DNA from: Pseudolabrys sp.
Lineage (GTDB): Bacteria; Pseudomonadota; Alphaproteobacteria; Rhizobiales; Xanthobacteraceae
Assembly (NCBI GenBank): GCA_026125895.1
Contig: JAHCKG010000002.1
Location: 124,001-188,000, forward strand
Length of the DNA: 64,000 nt
Direction of reading: 5' to 3'
Made by a program: the position numbers and the translations under genes
Shown: positions 8,958-17,027 of the stretch, piece after piece
How positions within the stretch are numbered: the stretch's first letter is position 1
Layout of the letters: each line of letters begins with the position of its first letter
Notes under the pieces: model-generated
The model's input: the letters and a program-made list of their open reading frames with translations, nothing else
Database searches by the model: none
What the model was told of the DNA's origin: nothing

Positions 8958-8981
8958 ACGCCCCGGGCGAACCCAGGGCGT
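8958..8981 (-). terminator. possible weak terminator after the cold-shock gene
   Basis: ACGCCC (8958-8963) and GGGCGT (8976-8981) form a 6-bp stem with a GC-rich loop. On the minus strand it is followed by only TTT. It lies 28 bases after the stop codon of the double cold-shock gene. The pairing is clear, but the T tract is poor. Confidence 0.4.
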
Positions 8982-9008
8982 CTCAGATCGGTTTCGCTCG
9001 CCGGCCGG

Positions 9009-9581
9009 TCAGTGCGAGGCCAGGCCGAGCGGCCCGCCGTCCGGACGAACCTCCGCCGCCATCAGGCCCTTCGGCCCGGGCCCGAAGCGGACCAGCACCG
9101 TCTGGCCCGGCCGCAGCTCGGCGAAACCGAAGCGGCGCAGGGTTTCCATGTGCACGAAGATGTCCGGCGTGCCCTCGCCGCGCGTCAAAAAGCCGAAGCC
9201 GCGCAAGCGGTTGAACCACTTGACCTGGGCCCGCTCGAGGCCGCTGGTCGGGGTGACCGACACATGGGTGCGCGGCGCGATCTGCGCCGGGTGGACCGCG
9301 GTTGTTTCGTCCATCGAGACGACGCGGAAGGCCTGAAGACCCTTCGGCCGGGGCTGCACCTCGACCACGATCCGGGCGCCTTCGTAAGCCGTCTGAAAGC
9401 CATCGCGGCGTAGACAGGTCACGTGCAGGAGAATGTCCGGCATGCCGTTGTCGGGAACGATGAAGCCGAAGCCTTTAGAAACATCGAACCACTTGATGAC
9501 GCCGGCGAGTTCGATGAGATCGGTTGCTACCTCGTCGCCAAGGTCTCGGACCATGCCGGGTCGGAGATTTGTATCGGGCAT
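9009..9581 (-). CDS. protein with two cold-shock domains
   Basis: A 190-residue protein from the ATG at 9581 (MPDTNLRPG). It contains two cold-shock (OB-fold) domains. The first has GVIKWFDVSKGFGFI with DILLHVT; the second has AQVKWFNRLRGFGFL with DIFVHM. These are the RNP-1 and RNP-2 RNA-binding motifs. Such double-CSD proteins are common in Rhizobiales and probably act as RNA chaperones. The frame stays open to 9776, but the upstream part is a repeat-rich leader (NRQQLNRQQ) rather than a domain. The leader carries three near-identical 15-base repeats. Confidence 0.92.
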   Translation of the reverse strand: MPDTNLRPGMVRDLGDEVATDLIELAGVIKWFDVSKGFGFIVPDNGMPDILLHVTCLRRDGFQTAYEGARIVVEVQPRPKGLQAFRVVSMDETTAVHPAQIAPRTHVSVTPTSGLERAQVKWFNRLRGFGFLTRGEGTPDIFVHMETLRRFGFAELRPGQTVLVRFGPGPKGLMAAEVRPDGGPLGLASH

Positions 9582-9606
9582 TTTCGGTTCAATCCCGTTC
9601 GACGAT

Positions 9607-9652
9607 TGTTGCCGGTTCAACTGCTGCCGGTTCAAAGTGTTGCCGGTTCGAC
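9607..9652. repeat. three imperfect 15-base direct repeats in the cold-shock gene leader
   Basis: The units are TGTTGCCGGTTCAAC (9607-9621), TGCTGCCGGTTCAAA (9622-9636) and TGTTGCCGGTTCGAC (9638-9652). All share the core TGCCGGTTC. They start 25 bases upstream of the proposed start codon of the double cold-shock gene, so they would lie in its promoter or 5' untranslated RNA. Confidence 0.8.
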
Positions 9653-9809
9653 TAATAGTCCCTCGCCGTTCCCGACCGGCCGATAGCGCGGCGCTTGTTT
9701 GGAATCGACTAAGGCGAATCTGTGTTTTGAAGATAACACCCGCCCGAATCCGGCAAAGAGCAAAATGTGCTTGCACACAAGTTCTCTGGTGCCGGAATCG
9801 CTTGGCGAA

Positions 9810-10571
9810 TCAGTGTCGGATGAAGGGTCCGAGCGCGTCGCCGATGTCGTTACGCACGACCAGATCGGCGAACTCGTCGAATTCGGTCGGCTCGCGATTG
9901 ATGATCACGAGTTTGGCGCCGCTGCGTTTGGCGACCAGAGGAAACCCTGCCGCCGGCCATACCACCAGTGACGATCCGACCGCGAGGAAGAGATCGCAAT
10001 CGGTAGCCAACTGCTGTGCGCGGCGCATGGCGTCTTCCGGCATGGCCTGACCGAAGGAAATCGTCGCCGTCTTGACGATGCCGCCGCAATCGCAATCCGG
10101 GAGTTCTTCGCCGTTGCCTTCGAACCTCGCCCGGATCGGGCCGAGCTCGTGGCGCTCGCCGCAGTCGAGGCATGTGGCGTAGGTGGTGTTGCCGTGCAGT
10201 TCGACGACATCCTGCGGCGCGACGCCGGAGGCCTGGTGCAGGTTGTCGATGTTCTGGGTGATGAGCCCGGGAACCTTGCCGCCGCGGTACAGGCTCGCCA
10301 GCGCCAGATGCCCTCGCCCCGGTTTCGCCTTCGCGAACGTCGCCTCGATGTTGAAGCGCCGCCGCCAGGCTTCGCGCCGCGCCTCGGGATCGGCCATGTA
10401 TTCGTCGAAGGGGATCGGCCGGTTGTTCGACCACAGCCCGCCCGGCGAGCGGAAATCCGGGATGCCGCTCTCGGTCGAGATGCCGGCGCCGGTGAACGGC
10501 ACGATGCGCTGCGCCGCGCCGATCAGGTCGCGCAGGCCGGCAATGGCAGTCTCAAGGTCGGAGGCAATCAT
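9810..10571 (-). CDS. Sir2-family NAD-dependent protein deacylase (sirtuin)
   Basis: A 253-residue sirtuin. Motifs in order are the NAD-binding PFTGAGISTESGIPDFRS near residue 25, TQNIDNLHQASG, the catalytic histidine in VELHGNT, a zinc-binding set (CLDCG, then CDCGG), and the Rossmann block AVGSSLVVWPAAGFP. It removes acyl groups from protein lysines using NAD+. The second pair is CxC rather than CxxC (DCDCGG), which still supplies four cysteines for zinc. The gene is divergent from the glyoxalase gene. Confidence 0.94.
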   Translation of the reverse strand: MIASDLETAIAGLRDLIGAAQRIVPFTGAGISTESGIPDFRSPGGLWSNNRPIPFDEYMADPEARREAWRRRFNIEATFAKAKPGRGHLALASLYRGGKVPGLITQNIDNLHQASGVAPQDVVELHGNTTYATCLDCGERHELGPIRARFEGNGEELPDCDCGGIVKTATISFGQAMPEDAMRRAQQLATDCDLFLAVGSSLVVWPAAGFPLVAKRSGAKLVIINREPTEFDEFADLVVRNDIGDALGPFIRH

Positions 10572-10637
10572 TGCGCGAGCGCCGTCCAGGCTCTATTTCC
10601 GATGAGGCTTCAACGCGGCCCCGAGAGGTTTTGTCCC

Positions 10638-11093
10638 ATGCGATTTCTGCACACCATGCTGCGCGTCCGCAATCTCGACGATGCGCTCGATTTTTACGTC
10701 AACAAGCTCGGCCTCAAGGAGACCCGGCGGCGGGTCGACGAAAAGAACCGCTATACGCTGGTGTTCCTGGCCGGCCCGCAGGACCAGGATGCGCTCGACG
10801 TCGCCAAAAAGAAGGGCCGCCCCGGCCCCGAGGTGGAACTGACCTTTAACTGGGACACCGAGGACTACGGCGAGGCCCGCTATTTCGGCCACCTCGCCTA
10901 TGAGGTCGATAATATCTACGAGACCTGCGAGCGGCTGATGAAGGCCGGCGTCACGATCAACCGCCCGCCGCGCGACGGCAACATGGCGTTCGTGCGCTCC
11001 CCCGACAAGCACTCGATCGAGATCCTGCAGAAGGGCGATCCGCTGCCGCCGCAGGAGCCGTGGGCGTCGATGAAGAACACCGGCCACTGGTAA
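10638..11093 (+). CDS. gloA: lactoylglutathione lyase (glyoxalase I)
   Basis: A 151-residue glyoxalase I of the VOC superfamily, starting at the ATG at 10638 (MRFLHTMLRVRNLDDALDFY). Family motifs include GLKETRR, the VELTFNWDTEDY segment, the metal-binding GHLAYEVDNIYETC region and FVRSPDKHSIEILQ. The metal ligands are the usual His/Glu set (His in RFLHTM, Glu in VELTFN, His in FGHLAYEV, Glu in SIEILQ). It converts the methylglyoxal-glutathione adduct to lactoylglutathione in the cytoplasm. Confidence 0.94.
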   Translation: MRFLHTMLRVRNLDDALDFYVNKLGLKETRRRVDEKNRYTLVFLAGPQDQDALDVAKKKGRPGPEVELTFNWDTEDYGEARYFGHLAYEVDNIYETCERLMKAGVTINRPPRDGNMAFVRSPDKHSIEILQKGDPLPPQEPWASMKNTGHW

Positions 11094-11306
11094 AGCCGCC
11101 GATCGTCCCGATATGGGGGACGAGGCAACCGAGGCTGTCGGACCGGGCCGATTCCGGTCCATCCGACGGCCGAGCCGCCTCCTTCCGCCGCCTGCCCGAC
11201 CGGGATTCCACAGATATGACGGCGACTTGAGCAAGAACTGCCCAAGGCTTGCCGCAGGCGGCGAAGCCCTTTATAGGTCCGCCTCTCGATGCCTTCCGGC
11301 ATCCCC

Positions 11307-11382
11307 GCGCCCTTCGTCTAGAGGCCTAGGACACCGCCCTTTCACGGCGGTAACAGGGGTTCGAATCCCCTAGGGCGCGCCA
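11307..11382 (+). tRNA. tRNA-Glu (anticodon UUC)
   Basis: A complete 76-base cloverleaf. The acceptor GCGCCCT pairs with AGGGCGC, with discriminator G and encoded CCA at 11380-11382. The anticodon stem CCGCC/GGCGG holds loop CTTTCAC (anticodon UUC). The T arm is AGGGG TTCGAAT CCCCT. Confidence 0.97.
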
Positions 11383-11412
11383 TTGCTGGCGCAATGGCTT
11401 CCCTAGCCTTTT

Positions 11413-11445
11413 CAGGGTTCGAACTTCGTTCGATTGGGCGCACCA
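11413..11445 (+). repeat. degenerate copy of the tRNA-Glu 3' end
   Basis: CAGGGTTCGAA (11413-11423) followed by TGGGCGCACCA (11435-11445) mirrors the tRNA-Glu T arm and acceptor end (CAGGGGTTCGAA ... AGGGCGCGCCA), with a 10-base difference in between. A further, more diverged copy follows at about 11449-11507 (GCGCAACGGCC ... CCGAACGTCGCTCGATCGGTC). Duplicated tRNA 3' ends are typical scars of site-specific integration, but no integrase remains here. Confidence 0.5.
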
Positions 11446-11579
11446 AAGCCGGCGCAACGGCCTACCAGGTGCCGAACGTCGCTCGATCGGTCACGCCGAT
11501 TGCGGCGCGGCGGCTTCCGCGGTGCCTTGTCTACAACTGAGGCCTGCCAGCAGAGCACAGGCGCACGCTTTCAGGCTGG

Positions 11580-11984
11580 CTAGGCCGGGTCAGCAAAAGG
11601 CTCATCGGGCTCGCAGACATAGAACAGCGCCATCCGCGCCGGCACATGGCCCTTGTTGCGGCCCGTCATCTTGACGTCCGACGGCTCGACAAAGACTTGG
11701 CCCGCTTCGATATCGACCGGCTTGCGATCGTCCAATTCAAGCGTGAACGTGCCCTCCAGCATGTAAACCGTCACGGGATGGCGGTGTGAATGGTAGGGGG
11801 TAACGTCGCCAGGCGAGAGCGTCGCAAAAAGCACCCTGATCTCCTGGTTCTGGACTGTCGGCATGCCCTGCATCACCTCGCGATGAAGCGGCATGAGCTT
11901 CGCCATGCCGCTGTCCTGCGCGCTTCGCGCGACGCCGACCGTCAGTGCAGCGGTCATGGTCGCGACGTCTGACTTCTCGTGCAT
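11580..11984 (-). CDS. cupin-domain protein
   Basis: A 134-residue cupin protein from the ATG at 11984, which is preceded by GGAGGAAGCC. The cupin motifs are GDVTPYHSHRHPVTVYMLEG (motif 1, with His residues and the Glu of LEG) and EAGQVFVEPSDVKMTGRNKG (motif 2). A short N-terminal hydrophobic stretch (MTAALTVGVARSAQ) may be a weak signal peptide. It is divergent from the LysR gene with about 100 bases between them, so LysR control is likely. The reaction is unknown. Confidence 0.85.
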   Translation of the reverse strand: MHEKSDVATMTAALTVGVARSAQDSGMAKLMPLHREVMQGMPTVQNQEIRVLFATLSPGDVTPYHSHRHPVTVYMLEGTFTLELDDRKPVDIEAGQVFVEPSDVKMTGRNKGHVPARMALFYVCEPDEPFADPA

Positions 11985-12086
11985 GGCTTCCTCCGTGGGT
12001 TTCTTGATAAAGCGTACCGCTTCCAACGGACTGTCCGGCAGCAGCGATTCTGCCAAAGCGGCGCGCAAAAGTGCATAATGGCGGCC

Positions 12087-12980
12087 ATGTTCGACTGGAA
12101 CGATTTGCGGCACCTCATAGCGGTGTCGCGGCATGGCAGCACGCTTGCCGCGGCGAAGGCGCTTGGCGTCAATCAATCCACGGTCCATCGCCGGCTGCTC
12201 GAGCTTGAACGTCGGCTCGGCCTGACGCTCGTCAAACGAGAGCCGGCGGGATACCGCTTGTCCGAACTGGGCGAAGCGCTGATCGACGACGTTATCGCCG
12301 TCGAGACCTCCATCGAAACTCTCGAGCGTAAGATTGGCGCGCTGAAGCTCGACCTGAAAGGCATCTTCCGCCTGACCTGCCCCGAGCCGACGGTCGCGCG
12401 CATTGCGGCATCGGGTCTGCTTGATCGTTTCCATGGCCTCTATCCCGGCCTCACGGTCGAATTCGTCACCAGCGATCGCTATCTGGACCTGACCAAAGGA
12501 GAGGCCGATGTCGCCTTCCGCTCCGGCGAGCCGACGGACGATCGTCTCATCGGACGCAAGATCTGCGATTCAATCTGGGCCATCTACGCCAGCAAGAGCT
12601 ATGTCCAACGGCACGGCCGGCCTGACAGCGTGGCGGATCTTTCTACGCATGCGCTGATAGGCTTCGACGGCATCATGCGAAATCACCGCGTCGCCCAATG
12701 GCTGCCGGCCGTCGTTACCAATCCGCAGATCGTCAGCCGCAGTTCCAGCATGCTGGGGGTGGTGTCCACGGTGAAGGCAGGCGTCGGCATCGCGCCTTTG
12801 CCCACGACGCTCGGCGATGCCGAGGACAATCTGGTTCAGGTGCTGCCGCCGGTCCCGGAACTGACGCGCGCCTGGTATCTGTTGACTACGCCGGATTTGC
12901 GCAGGACTCCCCGAATAGCCGCCTTTGTCGATTGCGTGCTCGACGATGTTCCTGCCCTGCGCGCGGCCCTCGTCGGATGA
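12087..12980 (+). CDS. LysR-family transcriptional regulator
   Basis: A 297-residue LysR protein. The helix-turn-helix spans residues about 5-60 (DWNDLRHLIAVSRHGSTLAA, then QSTVHRRLLELERRLG). The substrate-binding domain follows (YPGLTVEFVTSDRYLDLTKG, DVAFRSGEPTDD, AGVGIAPLP). I favour the start at 12087 (MFDWND, the usual beginning). An ATG nine bases upstream (12078) is possible. It is divergent from the cupin gene and probably controls it and itself. The effector is not known. Confidence 0.9.
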   Translation: MFDWNDLRHLIAVSRHGSTLAAAKALGVNQSTVHRRLLELERRLGLTLVKREPAGYRLSELGEALIDDVIAVETSIETLERKIGALKLDLKGIFRLTCPEPTVARIAASGLLDRFHGLYPGLTVEFVTSDRYLDLTKGEADVAFRSGEPTDDRLIGRKICDSIWAIYASKSYVQRHGRPDSVADLSTHALIGFDGIMRNHRVAQWLPAVVTNPQIVSRSSSMLGVVSTVKAGVGIAPLPTTLGDAEDNLVQVLPPVPELTRAWYLLTTPDLRRTPRIAAFVDCVLDDVPALRAALVG

Positions 12981-13209
12981 CGCCGTAACGCGGTCTGCTC
13001 CGCCACTCGCCGACATCCGGCTTCGTCCCAGCGCCGCGACGTCTGACGGCACTTTCAAGTTTTTAAAAATGTCTTTTGACATGTCGCGTCATGTCGGCGG
13101 GATTTGACGATGGCGCTCGTCAGCGCGATGCCTGCGATTGTGCCGCACGAATGCCGAGGAACCAATGCCGTTGGCACCGGTTGGCCTTCCATCAGGAATG
13201 GAGGCCAAT

Positions 13210-13560
13210 ATGGCTGAGAACAGAGAAACCGGTACGTTGATCGGAAGCGACAAGGTCGAAGGCACCGCCGTCTACGGCGCCGACCGGGAAAAGATCGGTT
13301 CGATCGAGCGCGTGATGATCGACAAGATGAGCGGCAAGGTGTCGTACGCCGTGCTGAGCTTCGGCGGCTTCCTCGGGATAGGCGATGATCATTATCCCCT
13401 GCCGTGGAATTCGCTTAAATACGACACGAACCTCGGCGGCTACGTCACCGGCATCACCGAAGCCCAGCTCAAGGGCGCGCCGAAATATGCCAATGACGAT
13501 GCCTGGAACTGGAGCGATGGTGCACGATCGCGAGCCATCGACGACTACTACGCCGCGTGA
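13210..13560 (+). CDS. PRC-barrel domain protein
   Basis: A 116-residue protein starting at the ATG at 13210, six bases after a GGAGG. The PRC-barrel fold spans residues about 10-85 (TLIGSDKVEGTAVYGADREK, VMIDKMSGKVSYAVLSFGGF, YPLPWNSLKYD). PRC-barrel proteins of this kind are common in Rhizobiales and often stress-associated. The specific role is unknown. The gene stands alone and ends in a strong terminator. Confidence 0.9.
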   Translation: MAENRETGTLIGSDKVEGTAVYGADREKIGSIERVMIDKMSGKVSYAVLSFGGFLGIGDDHYPLPWNSLKYDTNLGGYVTGITEAQLKGAPKYANDDAWNWSDGARSRAIDDYYAA

Positions 13561-13565
13561 CGACG

Positions 13566-13593
13566 AAAAGCCCCTTCGGGGGCTTTTCTTTTT
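13566..13593 (+). terminator. intrinsic terminator after the PRC-barrel gene
   Basis: The stem AAAAGCCCC / GGGGGCTTTT with loop TTC is followed by CTTTTT. It starts seven bases after the stop codon at 13560. The A-rich foot could also serve the convergent EamA gene on the minus strand. Confidence 0.9.
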
Positions 13594-13631
13594 GAGGCCG
13601 CCGGAGCGAAGGCCCGCTGGATCTCACCGGT

Positions 13632-14528
13632 CTATGCCGGCCTCTTCCTCAGCGCCGTGACGACCCCCGTGCCGACAAAGATGCCCGTCAGCACCAGTGC
13701 CAATCCCAGCACCAATTCCGGCTTGAGCGGCTCGCCGAGAATGAGCGTGCCCAGCGCCATCGCCGCGATCGGGTTGAGCGTGAGGTACAGCACCGTCGTC
13801 GTCGGCGGCAGCCAGCGCAGCGCCCACATGAACAGCGAGAACTGCACCGTGCCGGCGATGCTGCCGAGAAAGATGACGGCGATCCAGCCTTTGCTGCTGA
13901 AGGCGGGCAGCGAGAACGCGCCCTGCACGGCCATCACCGGCGCGAGCGCGATCACGGCGAAGATCATCGCCAGAGCCGTAACGAAGATCGGCCCGTGCCG
14001 CATCAGCGTGGCGCGGCTGAACACCGAATAGACCGCCGCGCACAGGACGCCGAGCAGCATCAGCCCGTCGCCGGCGATGCTGGCGGCCTCCTGCCCGAAA
14101 GCCGCGGCGCCGAAGGCGACGACGATGCCGCAGAACGCCAGCAGTACGCCGCTCACGCGCGTGGGCGTCAGCTGTTCGCGGCCGAAGGCGAACGCCACCA
14201 GCATGGTCTGGATCGGAATGGTGGCGAGACCCACGGCGCCGCGCGCCGCCGGGATCAGTTGCAGCGACGCATTGAAGGCCCAGGGAAACAGCACGAAGAA
14301 GAGAATGCCGAAGCCGGCGATGCGGACGTATTCGGGCCACTCGATGCGATGCCGCGGCCACAACAGCGGCAGTGCCGGCGCAAAGCACAGCACCGAAATG
14401 ACGTAGCGATAAAACACCAGCGCCAGAGGGTCGGCTTCGCCGATGACGAAGCGCGTGGCGACGACGGCGGTCCCCGCGCTCAACGCCGAAATCAGAGCCG
14501 CCAGATGCGCGAGCACAATCCTGTTCAT
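13632..14528 (-). CDS. EamA/DMT-family transporter
   Basis: A 298-residue inner-membrane protein with ten hydrophobic helices arranged as two EamA repeats. The first is MNRIVLAHLAALISALSAGT onward, with FYRYVISVLCFAPALPLLWP. The second begins near GLMLLGVLCAAVYSVFSRAT and ends with TTTVLYLTLNPIAAMALGTL. DMT transporters of this class export metabolites or drugs. The gene is divergent from an HxlR regulator, and the spacer carries paired dyads, so substrate-responsive control is likely. The substrate is unknown. Confidence 0.9.
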   Translation of the reverse strand: MNRIVLAHLAALISALSAGTAVVATRFVIGEADPLALVFYRYVISVLCFAPALPLLWPRHRIEWPEYVRIAGFGILFFVLFPWAFNASLQLIPAARGAVGLATIPIQTMLVAFAFGREQLTPTRVSGVLLAFCGIVVAFGAAAFGQEAASIAGDGLMLLGVLCAAVYSVFSRATLMRHGPIFVTALAMIFAVIALAPVMAVQGAFSLPAFSSKGWIAVIFLGSIAGTVQFSLFMWALRWLPPTTTVLYLTLNPIAAMALGTLILGEPLKPELVLGLALVLTGIFVGTGVVTALRKRPA

Positions 14529-14579
14529 GATCTTGTTTCTTCCGCGCCGGCGAAAATCCGGCGGGCTCCGCCGGCGGTA

Positions 14580-14628
14580 ACTTTCAATTTGAAAGTGACG
14601 CTAGCCGAGAGGCTTTTAATTTGCAAGT
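14580..14628. promoter_or_regulatory. paired operator-like dyads between the EamA and HxlR genes
   Basis: The first site, ACTTTCAATTTGAAAGT (14580-14596), is a perfect palindrome around one central base. The second, GCTTTTAATTTGCAAGT (14612-14628), matches it at 14 of 17 positions. Their centres are 32 bases apart (three helical turns), and both are followed by GAC. HxlR-family dimers bind such dyads, so this is the likely binding region for the adjacent regulator. Confidence 0.65.
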
Positions 14629-14654
14629 GACCTTGCTAAATATCCCCTGCGCCC

Positions 14655-15059
14655 ATGAACCGCCGCCGCCGCCCGGGAAAGCCAGCGATGACTCACGACT
14701 TCAGATCGGATTGCTCGATTGCACGCACGCTCGAACTGGCCGGCGACAAATGGACCCTGCTCATCGTTCGAGACCTCCTGTGGCACGGCAAGCAGACATT
14801 CCAGGCGCTGCAGGACAGCGCCGAGCACATTCCGTCCAACATTCTGGCCGAACGGCTGAAGCGGCTCACCGACTGGGGACTGGTGCAGCGCGCCGCCTAT
14901 CAGCAGAAGCCGCCGCGCTATGCCTATTCCCTCACCGACAAGGGCAAGTCGCTCGAGCCGGTGCTGCTCTCGATCATGGCCTGGGGCCATCAACACCTCG
15001 GCGGCGGCCGTTACGATCCGGCCTCGCGCAAGAGCTGGAAGGCGACGACGCGGCGGTGA
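14655..15059 (+). CDS. HxlR-family transcriptional regulator
   Basis: A 134-residue winged-helix protein of the HxlR family. Signature segments are CSIARTLELAGDKWTLLIVR near residues 20-40, then HIPSNILAERLKRLTDWGLV and PPRYAYSLTDKGKSLEPVL. The HxlR cysteine is at about position 20 (RSDCSI) and is often redox- or electrophile-sensing in the family. A second possible start is the ATG at 14688 (MTHDFRSD). It probably represses the divergent EamA transporter gene and itself through the paired dyads in the spacer. Confidence 0.92.
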   Translation: MNRRRRPGKPAMTHDFRSDCSIARTLELAGDKWTLLIVRDLLWHGKQTFQALQDSAEHIPSNILAERLKRLTDWGLVQRAAYQQKPPRYAYSLTDKGKSLEPVLLSIMAWGHQHLGGGRYDPASRKSWKATTRR

Positions 15060-15221
15060 ACGGACCGCAAGGCCGCAGCGACAATCATCCTTCGGTATGA
15101 CGGCGCCAAGCCTGGGTATGATTCCGCTTCGGTGCGGAATCCGGAACAGTGGGCTCGGGGCGGCACGGCGGCATAGTGAGGCGTAACTCGCCAGTGTCGC
15201 CCCTTCTCGAGTGAAGCCGGC

Positions 15222-16337
15222 ATGCCCGAGCACGACCATCCGCCATCGCGCTATCGTCTCTGGCCGCCGCCGCGCGGCGCCGTCATGGGCCTCGCCGTGA
15301 CCGGTCTTGCGACAGCCTGCATCGCTGCCGGCTTTGCCTATGTCGGCGGCTTCCTGTCGCCGCAGCGCCTGACCCAGGCGCGCATCATCGACCGCTTCGA
15401 ACAATTCAACGGCATCCACCCCGGCTTTCGCCGCAACCACGCCAAGGGCGTCTGCATCGCCGGCAGCTTCGACAGCAACGGCAATGGCGCCGTGCTGTCG
15501 AAAGCCGCGGTTTTCGAACGCGGCATCACGCCGGTCACCGGGCGGTTCGCCGTCGCCGTCGGCAAGCCCTTCGTCCCCGACAACGAGACCGAGGTGCGCA
15601 GCATGGCGCTGAGCTTCAGGCTCCGCGACGGCGAGGAGTGGCGCACCGGCATGAACGACATCCCGGTGTTTCCGGTTCGCGACGCGAAAGGTTTCTATCA
15701 GCAGATGCTCGCCACGCGGCCCGATCCGGCGACCGGCAAGCCCGACCCCGCTCGAATGCAGGCCTTCCTCGCCGCGCATCCGGAAACGGCGAAGGCGCTG
15801 CAAACGATCAAGGCGCGCCCCTTCTCCACCGGCTTTGCCAATGCCAGCTACAACAGTCTCGACGCCTTCCGCTTCGTCAACGCCGCCGGCGTATCGACGC
15901 CGGTGCGCTGGAGCATGGAAGCGGTCGATCCGTTTGTCGCCGAGACGACGACGACCGGCAGCCCGAAGGACGTCAATTATCTGTTCGACGATTTGATCGC
16001 GCGGCTCGGCAAAGGCCCCGTGCAATGGCGCCTCGTCGCCACGATCGGCACCGCGGACGACGCGACCGCCGATGCCACCGTGGCCTGGCCGGACACGCGG
16101 CAACGTGTGACGCTCGGCACGCTCACCATCGATCGCATCGCGACCGAAGCGCCGGGCAATTGCAGCGATGTCAATTTCGATCCGCTGGTGCTGCCGGCGG
16201 GCATCGCGCCGTCGGACGATCCGCTGCTCAGCGCCCGGTCCGCCACCTACTCGAACTCGTACCGGCGCCGCGCGGCCGAAGCCAAGACGCCGAGCGAGGT
16301 GCAGGTTCCATCCGCCCCGAAAGGCGCCACGCCATGA
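15222..16337 (+). CDS. membrane-anchored catalase-related peroxidase (SrpA-like)
   Basis: A 371-residue protein. A hydrophobic segment at about residues 20-43 anchors it to the membrane or acts as an uncleaved signal. The rest is a catalase-fold haem domain of the small catalase-related type. The distal His73 lies in FRRNHAKGVC, Asn in GMNDIPVFPVRD, and the proximal haem ligand Tyr343 with Arg339 in SARSATYSNSY. It is much shorter than true catalases (about 480), so organic or low-level peroxide reduction is more likely than dismutation. Its TGA overlaps the start of a cytochrome b561 gene by four bases, which suggests that the cytochrome supplies its electrons. Confidence 0.9.
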   Translation: MPEHDHPPSRYRLWPPPRGAVMGLAVTGLATACIAAGFAYVGGFLSPQRLTQARIIDRFEQFNGIHPGFRRNHAKGVCIAGSFDSNGNGAVLSKAAVFERGITPVTGRFAVAVGKPFVPDNETEVRSMALSFRLRDGEEWRTGMNDIPVFPVRDAKGFYQQMLATRPDPATGKPDPARMQAFLAAHPETAKALQTIKARPFSTGFANASYNSLDAFRFVNAAGVSTPVRWSMEAVDPFVAETTTTGSPKDVNYLFDDLIARLGKGPVQWRLVATIGTADDATADATVAWPDTRQRVTLGTLTIDRIATEAPGNCSDVNFDPLVLPAGIAPSDDPLLSARSATYSNSYRRRAAEAKTPSEVQVPSAPKGATP

Positions 16338-16879
16338 CGCATGACCGCTTTCCGGCCTTCTCCCGCATCCTGCACTGGCTGATGGCGGCGATGATCCTGA
16401 CAATGCTGTTCATCGGCATCGGCATGGTGGCATCGCTGACGGAGTATCACTGGCTGCTGTCTATCCACCGGCCGCTCGGCATCGCCATCCTGGTGTTGGC
16501 CGCCATCCGGCTGGTCAACCGGCTCGTTGGCCGGGTGCCGCCCTTGCCCGATGACATGCCGCGGGCGGTGCGGTTTGCCGCCCACGGCTCGCATATCGTC
16601 CTGTATGTGCTGATGATCGCGGTGCCACTCGTCGGCTGGGCCATGCTGTCGGCCGCGCGCTACCCGGTAGTGCTATATGGCGCTTTCGATCTGCCGCCGA
16701 TCCTGCCGCAGAACGACATGCTCTACACCATCCTGCGCGACGCCCATACGGTGCTGGCGGTGACGTTGTTCATGGTGTTCCTCGCCCATTTCGCCGCGGC
16801 GCTGATGCACCGGCTGGTGTTCCGCGACGGCGTGTTCGAGAGCATGGCATCGCTGCGGGCCCGCGGACGCAACCGTTAA
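16334..16879 (+). CDS. cytochrome b561 family protein
   Basis: A 181-residue inner-membrane protein with four transmembrane helices and the haem-binding histidines typical of the YodB/b561 family: FSRILHWLMAAM, WLLSIHRPLGIAIL, HGSHIVLYVLM and RDAHTVLAVTLFMVFLAHFA. The ATG at 16334 overlaps the peroxidase stop codon (ATGA). It is probably a quinol-oxidising haem b protein that feeds electrons to the periplasmic catalase-related peroxidase encoded just before it. Confidence 0.92.
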   Translation: MTHDRFPAFSRILHWLMAAMILTMLFIGIGMVASLTEYHWLLSIHRPLGIAILVLAAIRLVNRLVGRVPPLPDDMPRAVRFAAHGSHIVLYVLMIAVPLVGWAMLSAARYPVVLYGAFDLPPILPQNDMLYTILRDAHTVLAVTLFMVFLAHFAAALMHRLVFRDGVFESMASLRARGRNR

Positions 16880-17027
16880 AGACTGCGGCAAATTGCGCCG
16901 GCCGGCGTCTTCATGTCAGCCATGCGCCGAAGAGACGCATTTCTTCCGCAATTTAATGGGGAAAATATGCGCTACGGACAGCCGGGCCATTAAACTGAAC
17001 GAGTTCGGCTCGTATGGGAGCTGCGTC

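Noticed and set aside
14616-16403. 595-codon minus-strand frame opposite hxlR and the catalase-like gene
   Set aside because: Antisense to two well-supported genes; composition is that of a GC-rich shadow frame.
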